Of a stretch of 34,470 bases of DNA, positions 27,183 to 34,470 are shown in pieces (position 1 is the first letter of the stretch; each line of letters starts with the position of its first letter). The stretch comes from a bacterium (lineage in GTDB: Bacteria > Patescibacteriota > Saccharimonadia > Saccharimonadales > UBA4665). The position numbers were made by a program, and so were the translations under genes. Under the pieces are notes generated by a model. It made no database searches and was not told the DNA's origin. It saw only the letters and a program-made list of their open reading frames with translations. Location: the NCBI GenBank assembly GCA_021846095.1, contig JAJZCO010000002.1, positions 1-34,470 on the forward strand. Reading direction: 5' to 3'.

Positions 27183-29496
27183 TCATATTAATTCAAGAGG
27201 GAAATACATCGTTTTAGAAGGTCCTGAAGGAGTAGGTAAAACTACTCAAATACAAGTATTACATCAGCGATTATTGACAGAAGGTATTGCTGTAAAAACT
27301 TTTCGTGAACCTGATAGTCAAAGCGATTTAACTGCTCGAAGTATCAGACGGATGACTCAAGATCCTAACTACGAAATGAATACTAAAACTGAAGTTCTAC
27401 TTTATAACGCTGCTCGGGCACAATCGCTAGAAGTTATCAAAAAGAATATAGATCAAGGTATTAATTGTTTAGTTGATAGAAATTTTTTAACTACTCTAGC
27501 AATTCAATATTATGGACGTTCTGATATAACCGATTACGAATCAATCAATCAGATAATAAATTTTGCTATTAAAGGGATCGAGCCCGATTTATGTATTGTC
27601 CTAGATGCACCGGTCAATATACTTAAAGATCATCTTAAGAATCGTCATAACGGGGAGAGATTTGATAATTTAGATGAATCATTCTTAGAAAGAGTTCGAG
27701 CTGGTTATTTGTGGGAGGCTAATAAGCGCAATTTGCCAATTATTTTTGCGATCGGAGATATAGATAATATATCTCAACAAATTTGGCAAATGGTTGAACC
27801 AATACTGAATAACGCTAACAATCAAAAAACTAACAATAAATTTAGTTCATTAGCAATATCCGATACTTCTATCAAGTCAACTTTAAGTGAAGAAATAATA
27901 GAAAAAACACCGACATATATTAATAAAACAAAGACCGGACATAAAATTGTAACTGAAGACGGACTGACTTATTTAAAAAACTTAGTGACAAATACCACCG
28001 AAAACGTATACGCGTTTAAAGATAATGTTAGTTCGACTACAGTAGCAGCTTCTATGGCCCGATTAAGCCGCCGAGGCGATGATTTGAGAATGATTTTATT
28101 AGATGAATTCAGTGATGCTAACAATAAAGATGAGCTACTCCTAAAGAGAGTAATCAGCGCCTATGGAGATGATTCAGTTCAACAATTAGCTAATCTTCAT
28201 TTTGTAGTCGAAAATTCATCTAATTTGTTAAGTAAGAAATTAGAATGGGGGCGATTAGGAGCATACTTAGAACAATCTACTAGATATATATACTTTGATA
28301 AAAAAAACGCTAATGGAAAATACAAATATTTTGTTCCAAAAAACTTCAAGGCACCCATTAAAAAACAATACGTTGCAATAATGGACGAAATGTTTGAAAA
28401 TTATAGTTATGTTGTCGCAAAATTAGAAGAATATTTGATTCAAACCAGTAATGAACCAGAATCTAAAAGAGATAGAGCTTGGCAAAATGCCTTAAAGGCT
28501 CAAGCTTGCGACAGTGCTAGATCAATGTTACCAGTATCAACTCAATCGACTGTTGGAATATTTATGTCATCTCAAGCCGTCGAAAGTTTAATTATTCATC
28601 TATTAAGTGATCCTTTAGCCGAAGCAAAATATGTTGGCCAACAAATATTGACCGAAGCTAGAAAAGTTATGCCAGTCTTTTTAGAAAGAGTCGATTTACC
28701 CGATCGAGGTGGTGCAATAACAGCCTATCGAGCTACTACCGCTCAAAATATTAAGCAACTCACTAATCAGTTAATTGGTAATAAGTTTCAAGATACAGAT
28801 TTTCAGGATGTTAATTTGGTTGATTATTATCCCAAAAATGAATTAGATATTATCCCGGATATATTATATGAAAATTCTTCTTTGAGCTTAAAGGAATTGA
28901 AACAAATTACATCTACCTGGGATTATGACAAAAAAATCAATGTAATGAAAACTTATTTTGGCGATCGATTAAACAGGCGACAAAAACCAGGTCGAGCTTT
29001 AGAAAAAATAATCTATAATTGGGATCTCATGTGTGATTACGGTATATTTAGAGATTTACAAAGACATAGGATTGTTAATGATTTAGAATGGCAATCACTG
29101 TCACCACGATATGGCTTCGACACTCCAGATTTAATTGATCGAGCTAATTTAACTGATAAATATGAACGAAATTTTGCTATTAGTTTAAAATTACACAGTC
29201 TATTAATTAAAAACGGCTACGAATTAGAATCTCAATATTCAACACTACTGGGCCATAAAATGAGATTTAAAGTGACATATAATGCTCGGGAAGCCTTTCA
29301 TTTACATGAACTAAGAACTAATCCTCAAGGACATTCTAATTACAGAAAATTAGTTTTATCAATGCATGATAAAGTTAATTCTGTCCATCCAATCATTGCT
29401 AGTGGTATGAAATTTATTAATAAAAACGAAGATCCAGCCTTGAGTCGATTAGCTGCTGAGAGATATGCCCAATTTAAATTAGCCAATTTATCCTAA
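27163..29496 (+). CDS. Fusion: thymidylate kinase plus tandem ThyX-like (FAD-dependent thymidylate synthase) domains; start may be ATG at 27175
   Basis: N-term YIVLEGPEGVGKTTQIQVLHQRLL…FREPDS…CLVDRNFLTTLAIQYYG (Tmk); then YGDDSVQQLANLHFVVENSS…WGRLGAYLEQSTRY and a second unit DLQRHRIVNDLEWQSLSPRY. Confidence 0.87.
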   Translation: MGYPMTDHINSRGKYIVLEGPEGVGKTTQIQVLHQRLLTEGIAVKTFREPDSQSDLTARSIRRMTQDPNYEMNTKTEVLLYNAARAQSLEVIKKNIDQGINCLVDRNFLTTLAIQYYGRSDITDYESINQIINFAIKGIEPDLCIVLDAPVNILKDHLKNRHNGERFDNLDESFLERVRAGYLWEANKRNLPIIFAIGDIDNISQQIWQMVEPILNNANNQKTNNKFSSLAISDTSIKSTLSEEIIEKTPTYINKTKTGHKIVTEDGLTYLKNLVTNTTENVYAFKDNVSSTTVAASMARLSRRGDDLRMILLDEFSDANNKDELLLKRVISAYGDDSVQQLANLHFVVENSSNLLSKKLEWGRLGAYLEQSTRYIYFDKKNANGKYKYFVPKNFKAPIKKQYVAIMDEMFENYSYVVAKLEEYLIQTSNEPESKRDRAWQNALKAQACDSARSMLPVSTQSTVGIFMSSQAVESLIIHLLSDPLAEAKYVGQQILTEARKVMPVFLERVDLPDRGGAITAYRATTAQNIKQLTNQLIGNKFQDTDFQDVNLVDYYPKNELDIIPDILYENSSLSLKELKQITSTWDYDKKINVMKTYFGDRLNRRQKPGRALEKIIYNWDLMCDYGIFRDLQRHRIVNDLEWQSLSPRYGFDTPDLIDRANLTDKYERNFAISLKLHSLLIKNGYELESQYSTLLGHKMRFKVTYNAREAFHLHELRTNPQGHSNYRKLVLSMHDKVNSVHPIIASGMKFINKNEDPALSRLAAERYAQFKLANLS

Positions 29497-29515
29497 AAAT
29501 ACTATCTATAGTCAT

Positions 29516-29544
29516 TTGACATATAATAATAAAACGGATAAAAT
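29516..29544 (+). promoter_or_regulatory. Sigma70-type promoter for rplJL (TTGACA-N17-TAAAAT)
   Basis: Perfect -35, 17-bp spacer, TAAAAT. Confidence 0.72.
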
Positions 29545-29551
29545 AAATGAT

Positions 29552-29668
29552 AAGTTGCCAAAGACAGCGACGGTTTTGTAACTTAATAATGTCGCCAAGG
29601 TAAAACTCTTATTATCTATTCTATAGATTAAGCGGCAACCTAATAATAGGTTTTAGGTCGATCCTATT
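29552..29668 (+). promoter_or_regulatory. Ribosomal protein L10 leader-type autoregulatory element
   Basis: GTTGCCAAAGACAGCGACGG…CTTAATAATGTCGCCAAGGT…AGCGGCAACC: closing stem GTTGCC/GGCAAC, inner GCGAC/GTCGC; then AATAGG/CCTATT-TTT as a possible attenuator. Confidence 0.8.
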
Positions 29669-29694
29669 TTAAAAATACTAAACGGAAGATCATT

Positions 29695-30231
29695 ATGGCT
29701 TTAACTAAAGAAAAAAAAATCGCAATAGTTCAAGAAGTTACTGATTTAATTAGTCAGTCTAAAATGAGTGTTGTAGTTAATTATCAAGGAACATCCGTTA
29801 AACAATTACAAAATATTAGACAGCGTTGTAAGGCTGACGGTACTTCAATCAAAATAATTAAAAATCGACTGTTTATTCAATCACTTAAAAGCTTAAAGAC
29901 TTTTGAGAATAGTGATACATCGAATCTTAATAAAATGTTGCTATACGTATTTAATGATTCCGATGAGATTTTACCAGCTAAAGTTATCGCCGAGGCTGCT
30001 AAACAAATCGAAACATTAAAATTTGTTGGAGCATATTTACCAAATGGACAATTTATTGACGCTAATGAAGTTAGTACAATTGCAGTGTTACCGTCTAAAG
30101 AACAACTACGAGGAATACTGGTTGGAACAATATCGGCTCCGCTCACTAAATTTGTCAATGTTTTAAATGGTAGTTTACTTGGAGTTATAAACGTTTTGAA
30201 TGCTAGAGCAAGTAAGTTAGAAATTAAATAA
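29695..30231 (+). CDS. rplJ: 50S ribosomal protein L10
   Basis: MALTKEKKIAIVQEVTDLISQSKMSVVVNYQGTSVKQLQNIRQRCKADGTSIKIIKNRLF; precedes rplL. Confidence 0.96.
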   Translation: MALTKEKKIAIVQEVTDLISQSKMSVVVNYQGTSVKQLQNIRQRCKADGTSIKIIKNRLFIQSLKSLKTFENSDTSNLNKMLLYVFNDSDEILPAKVIAEAAKQIETLKFVGAYLPNGQFIDANEVSTIAVLPSKEQLRGILVGTISAPLTKFVNVLNGSLLGVINVLNARASKLEIK

Positions 30232-30247
30232 TTTTAAAGGAGTAATT

Positions 30248-30652
30248 ATGTCAGAAAAAAATAATATCGAAATACCTAAAGAATTCGCAAATATCGTCAA
30301 AGAATTAGATAAAATGTCCGCATTAGAAATTAGTAAATTTGTTCATTTCTTAGAAGAATATTGGGATGTTACTGCTGCTGCACCAGTAATGGCCGTTGCA
30401 GGTCCAGTATCTGGAGAAGCTGCTGAAGAAAAAGCTGAAAAAAGTGAATATGATGTCGTATTAAAAGACGCAGGTAGTCAAAAAGTTGCAGCCATAAAAG
30501 CTGTTAAAGAAATTACTGGATTAGGTCTAGGAGAAGCTAAAGCATTAGTAGATGGTGCACCTAAAACTATTCTTGAAAAGGCTAAAAAAGAAGACGCAGA
30601 AAAAGCAAAGAAATTATTGGATGACGCTGGTGCTACATCAGAATTAGTCTAA
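30248..30652 (+). CDS. rplL: 50S ribosomal protein L7/L12
   Basis: EKSEYDVVLKDAGSQKVAAIKAVKEITGLGLGEAKALVDGAPKTILEKAKKEDAEKAKKLLDDAGA. Confidence 0.98.
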   Translation: MSEKNNIEIPKEFANIVKELDKMSALEISKFVHFLEEYWDVTAAAPVMAVAGPVSGEAAEEKAEKSEYDVVLKDAGSQKVAAIKAVKEITGLGLGEAKALVDGAPKTILEKAKKEDAEKAKKLLDDAGATSELV

Positions 30653-30661
30653 CATTAATAA

Positions 30662-30670
30662 TTATCCACA
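30662..30670 (+). promoter_or_regulatory. Perfect DnaA-box match (TTATCCACA)
   Basis: Exact 9-mer in the rplL/30759 intergenic region. Confidence 0.5.
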
Positions 30671-30686
30671 GTTTTAGCACTAGTTT

Positions 30687-30715
30687 TTGACTTAATACCG
30701 AATTAATGGTAGTTT
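30687..30715 (+). promoter_or_regulatory. Candidate promoter TTGACT-N17-TAGTTT
   Basis: -35 at 30687-30692, 17-bp spacer, -10 at 30710-30715, upstream of the 30759 gene. Confidence 0.45.
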
Positions 30716-30758
30716 ATCTTAAAGAGGAGTCAATAATAGAAACCAAAAAGAGAGATTT

Positions 30759-31271
30759 ATGTCAGATATACCAGACAAACAACTAAAAAGAATTTTAAAC
30801 CTAATATCAGAAGCAGAAACAAACCTTGCCGCTGCTCACGAGCTTATTTTTAGTATCGTCGGAACTAATCCTCTAGATGTCAAATCGGCATCCACCGAAG
30901 ACAGTACGGGCAAAATTATTGAAGGCGTGTTCGATGGACAGAATATGGTTGGATCTGATGGAAAAACATATCCAGTACCGGCTAACTACGCTTCTAAATC
31001 TAAGTTGGTTCAAGGTGATATTTTAAAACTAACTATCGCAGAAGACGGAGCTTTTCTATATAAACAAATTGGACCTATCGCTCGAAAACAAATTGTTGGA
31101 ACGTTGAAATTAGAAAATGGTCATTATTTCGTATCTGTCAATGGAAAAGACTTAAGAGTTTTGTTAGCTAGTGTGACATATTTTAAGGCTAAACCTGGTG
31201 ATCAAGTTAGTATTAATGTACCTGAAGATGATTCTAACTGCGAATGGGCTGCTCTCGAGGCCGCTTTATAA
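30759..31271 (+). CDS. Conserved CPR-type hypothetical protein (170 aa)
   Basis: Complete ORF; IIEGVFDGQNMVGSDGKTYPVPANYASKSKLVQGDILKLTI resembles a hypothetical I recall from CPR genomes; no named function. Confidence 0.8.
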   Translation: MSDIPDKQLKRILNLISEAETNLAAAHELIFSIVGTNPLDVKSASTEDSTGKIIEGVFDGQNMVGSDGKTYPVPANYASKSKLVQGDILKLTIAEDGAFLYKQIGPIARKQIVGTLKLENGHYFVSVNGKDLRVLLASVTYFKAKPGDQVSINVPEDDSNCEWAALEAAL

Positions 31272-31343
31272 ACATTCTATTCAGATATTTTATTTTAGAT
31301 TAAATTAGTTTTAGTTCGTTAGTTATACTAAAATATATATAAA

Positions 31344-32783
31344 ATGAGGAAAGCATTATACCGCAAGTATCGTTCTATTTCGTTAGATGATATTGTCGGA
31401 CAAGAACCAATAGTAACTGCTTTAAGAAACGCTCTTAAAACAGATCGGATTTCTCATGCTTATTTATTCACTGGGCCCAGAGGCGTTGGTAAAACTTCAA
31501 TCGCTCGTATTTTAGCCCATGAAATTAATCAAATACCCTATACGAACGAAGACCATAACGTTGATATCATTGAAATTGATGGCGCTAGTAATCGCGGGGT
31601 AGATGAGATTAGGGATTTAAGAGAAAAAGTAAGTATAGCTCCTTCGATATCTAAATACAAAATATATATTATCGATGAAGTACATATGTTGACTACCTAT
31701 GCATTCAACGCTTTACTAAAAACTTTGGAAGAACCACCGTCACATGTAATTTTTATTCTTGCTACAACTAATTTAGAAAAGCTGCCGCTGACTATTATTA
31801 GCAGAACTCAACGATACAATTTTCAATCACTTCCTTATGATAAAGTCGAACAACATCTCAGAAAAATTACCCAGCAAGAAAAAATAGATATTACCGATGA
31901 TGCTCTTACTATGATAGCTAAATACGGTGGAGGTAGCCTCAGGGATAGTATTTCAGCCTTAGATCAAGTATCTAATCAGGGTGATAAAATTAACGCCCAG
32001 ATAGTGGCAAAGACAATTGGATGGCCTCCTTTAGATATAATAAGAGAACTATTAGACAAAATATTAAACCAAACTATTAGTATTTCTGAAATTTTTAACA
32101 ATTTGGATGATTTATATAATCAAGGTTATCAATCAAGTGCTATTGCTAATCAAATGATTGATCTACTCAAAGAAAGATTAATTGATAACAAAACTAATAA
32201 ATTGTCATCTAAACAAATGTTAAAATTACTGAAAAATTTAATCCAAGTTGAGGCTGTTTATAACCCAGAGAGATACTTAGAGATTATTTTAATCGATTTA
32301 GTCCAAGATCAAATTATTTTAACTAATCCAGGAGTGCAACAATCGGACATTGCTGAAAAGATACCTGCTAATAATTTTAAAGAAGTAAAAACAAACTCAA
32401 CAGATACAGTTGTAAATATTATCAAAAACAATGACATTAATGAAATTTGGACCGAACTATTAAATCAATTAAGAATTTCTCACAATACACTTTACGGCAT
32501 TATTAGAATGTCTCAACCAACTCTTAAATCTGATAATAGTATCGAATTGATATTTAAGTTTTCGTTTCATCAAAAAAGATTAAAAGAAGCTAAAAATAAT
32601 AAGATAATAACAGATATTTTATACGCAATTACTGGTCAGATATATAACGTAATTTACATAATAGATAACGATCAATCTAGTAAAACTCGTACCATGAAAA
32701 AGGATGATATAATAGAGAATTCTAAGGATGATAATATTTCCACTATTACTGAGATTTTTAAGGGTGCTAAAATAATAGATTAA
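31344..32783 (+). CDS. dnaX: DNA polymerase III subunit gamma/tau
   Basis: ALYRKYRSISLDDIVGQEPI, HAYLFTGPRGVGKTSIARILA, IEIDGASNRGVDEIRDLREKV, YIIDEVHMLTTYAFNALLKTLEEPP. Confidence 0.95.
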   Translation: MRKALYRKYRSISLDDIVGQEPIVTALRNALKTDRISHAYLFTGPRGVGKTSIARILAHEINQIPYTNEDHNVDIIEIDGASNRGVDEIRDLREKVSIAPSISKYKIYIIDEVHMLTTYAFNALLKTLEEPPSHVIFILATTNLEKLPLTIISRTQRYNFQSLPYDKVEQHLRKITQQEKIDITDDALTMIAKYGGGSLRDSISALDQVSNQGDKINAQIVAKTIGWPPLDIIRELLDKILNQTISISEIFNNLDDLYNQGYQSSAIANQMIDLLKERLIDNKTNKLSSKQMLKLLKNLIQVEAVYNPERYLEIILIDLVQDQIILTNPGVQQSDIAEKIPANNFKEVKTNSTDTVVNIIKNNDINEIWTELLNQLRISHNTLYGIIRMSQPTLKSDNSIELIFKFSFHQKRLKEAKNNKIITDILYAITGQIYNVIYIIDNDQSSKTRTMKKDDIIENSKDDNISTITEIFKGAKIID

Positions 32784-32805
32784 TTAAGCTTAAGATCGGA
32801 TTAAA

Positions 32806-34155
32806 ATGCCTAAAAAAAATGCGCCACAAAACCTAGAAGCAGAAGCCAGTTTACTAGGAGCTATTTTAATCGACCCTGAAGCAATTGTTAAAATTGCTGA
32901 TTTAATTAATCCAGAAGATTTTTTTGAACCAAAACATCAAAAAATTTATCAGGCGATTACAAAATTGTATGATAAACATGAAGCAATTGATGTATTAACT
33001 GTGTCTAATGAATTAAAGAATGATAATTCACTGGATATTGTCGGTGGTCCATCTTATTTAACCGAATTGACTAACTACGTTCCGACCGCCACACATGTTG
33101 AAGAATATGGTAATATAGTTGCTCAAAAATCGTTTAGACGTAGACTGATTAGAGCCTCGCAAGAAATTTCAGAACTAAGCAACGATGAATCAAAAGAATT
33201 TAAAGAACTTATTGAAGAAGCAGAAACAAAAATTTTTGATGTTTCACAGAAACAAATTAAACAAAATGTGATCTCATTAGAAACAATCTTAGCCGAAAGT
33301 TTTGATCGTTTGGACGATTTGCATAAAGATAAAAAAAAGATTAGGGGTATTCCAACTAATTTCAAAGACTTAGACGATAAATTGGCTGGTTTTCAAAGGT
33401 CTGATTTAATCATTTTAGCGGCAAGACCATCGATGGGTAAAACAGCTTTGGCTTTAAATTTTGCCCATAATATCGCCATTAAGTCTCACCAACCTGTTTT
33501 AATATTTAGCTTGGAAATGTCCAAGGAACAATTAGTGGACAGATTGTTATCAATGGAATCAGGAGTTGATGCTTGGGCCTTAAGAACTGGCAATTTAACA
33601 GATTCAGACTTTGAAAAAATCGGAACAGCTATGGGAACATTATCTGAAGCTCCGATTTTTATCGATGATTCTCCCGGTATAACGGTTGGTGACTTACGAA
33701 CAAAAGCTCGCCGAGAAGCTCACAAAAGGTCCTTAGGACTGATAATAGTTGACTACCTACAATTAATGAGTGGTTCCAGGAAATTTGGGTCCGATGGTAA
33801 TCGAGTTCAAGAGATTAGCGAAATATCAAGATCCCTAAAAATAATAGCTAGGGAATTAAATGTTCCTGTTCTAGCACTATCTCAATTAAGTAGATCCGTT
33901 GAAAGTCGATCACCCCAGATTCCACAATTAGCTGATTTGCGTGAATCAGGCTCAATTGAACAAGACGCTGACGTCGTGGCATTTATATACCGAGAAGAAT
34001 ATTATAACAGCGAAACAGATCGAAAAAAAATAACAGATATTTTAATTAAAAAACATCGTAACGGCCCAACTGGAAGTGTTGAATTATACTTTGATGATGA
34101 AAAACAACGTTTTAGATCAATCGATAAAAAACATTCTGACCCTTTTAATAAATAA
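32806..34155 (+). CDS. dnaB: Replicative DNA helicase DnaB
   Basis: PQNLEAEASLLGAILIDPEAI, LIILAARPSMGKTALALNFAHN, LSQLSRSVESR, RESGSIEQDADVVAFIYRE. Confidence 0.97.
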   Translation: MPKKNAPQNLEAEASLLGAILIDPEAIVKIADLINPEDFFEPKHQKIYQAITKLYDKHEAIDVLTVSNELKNDNSLDIVGGPSYLTELTNYVPTATHVEEYGNIVAQKSFRRRLIRASQEISELSNDESKEFKELIEEAETKIFDVSQKQIKQNVISLETILAESFDRLDDLHKDKKKIRGIPTNFKDLDDKLAGFQRSDLIILAARPSMGKTALALNFAHNIAIKSHQPVLIFSLEMSKEQLVDRLLSMESGVDAWALRTGNLTDSDFEKIGTAMGTLSEAPIFIDDSPGITVGDLRTKARREAHKRSLGLIIVDYLQLMSGSRKFGSDGNRVQEISEISRSLKIIARELNVPVLALSQLSRSVESRSPQIPQLADLRESGSIEQDADVVAFIYREEYYNSETDRKKITDILIKKHRNGPTGSVELYFDDEKQRFRSIDKKHSDPFNK

Positions 34156-34157
34156 TC

Positions 34158-34470
34158 ATGCGATTTAAAAAGATACATAAATATTTATCTCAATTATTTA
34201 TAAATAACTTTCTGATGTTACTTATTATCTTTTTGGCTGTAATCAGCTATATTTATTATCTCGGTACAATACCTAACATAAATCTTACTTTTATGAATTA
34301 TTCAGGTACTTTACATGGTTTAATTAATGATCCAATCAATTTACCTTACAAATTTTTACAAATTGCTGTCTCTGGATTACATTTGGGAGGCAACATATTT
34401 TCTACTCGGCTGCCATCAGCAATAATAGCCATAATTACGGTCATAATAGTTTATATTGTTTTACAAAATT
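34158..34470 (+). CDS. Membrane glycosyltransferase-like protein (GT39/ArnT-like N-terminus), 3' truncated by window edge
   Basis: Open frame MRFKKIHKYLSQLFINNFLMLLIIFLAVISYIYYLG…LHLGGNIFSTRLPSAIIAIITVIIVYIVLQN; absent from the ORF track because it has no stop in the window. Confidence 0.6.
   Translation, partial: MRFKKIHKYLSQLFINNFLMLLIIFLAVISYIYYLGTIPNINLTFMNYSGTLHGLINDPINLPYKFLQIAVSGLHLGGNIFSTRLPSAIIAIITVIIVYIVLQN

Noticed and set aside
32560-32710. dnaX programmed frameshift at A-runs (CATCAAAAAAGA, ATGAAAAAGG)
   Set aside because: Neither matches A AAA AAG in the correct codon phase, so a tau/gamma slippery site is not supported.

Overview
AT-rich, gene-dense bacterial window. It looks like a CPR/Patescibacteria chromosome, most likely Candidatus Saccharibacteria (TM7); this is inferred from protein features, not from a database search. 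Most content is housekeeping: an RluA-type pseudouridine synthase (5' cut by the window edge), a DNA pol III delta'-like protein, a TPR protein, a tRNA-Thr/Tyr/Tyr/Thr cluster, L33, secE-nusG-rplK-rplA, rplJ-rplL with an L10-type leader, dnaX, dnaB, and the start of a membrane glycosyltransferase cut by the right edge. Accessory or lineage-specific content: a three-gene alpha-glucan cassette (glycogen-synthase-like GT, GH57, GH15); a GDPD/Tag/PIG-L run; a DUF2779-type double-nuclease protein beside an uncharacterised small protein; a P-type (H+-like) ATPase divergent from an MMPL transporter; an orphan PAS histidine kinase; an MprF-like protein; dcd overlapping a thymidylate kinase-ThyX-ThyX-like fusion; and a gene-poor stretch (about 20.45-22.1 kb) with a Nudix gene, an N-terminally truncated NDK-like ORF and apparent coding debris. 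Best second looks: the Tmk/tandem-ThyX fusion with split active-site motifs, a promoter-to-terminator short RNA candidate upstream of rpmG, a perfect DnaA box in front of the promoter for the dnaX-dnaB gene run, and an immediate 5' hairpin/U-tract on the secE-nusG transcript. I found no CRISPR array, intact transposon or obvious new defence system.
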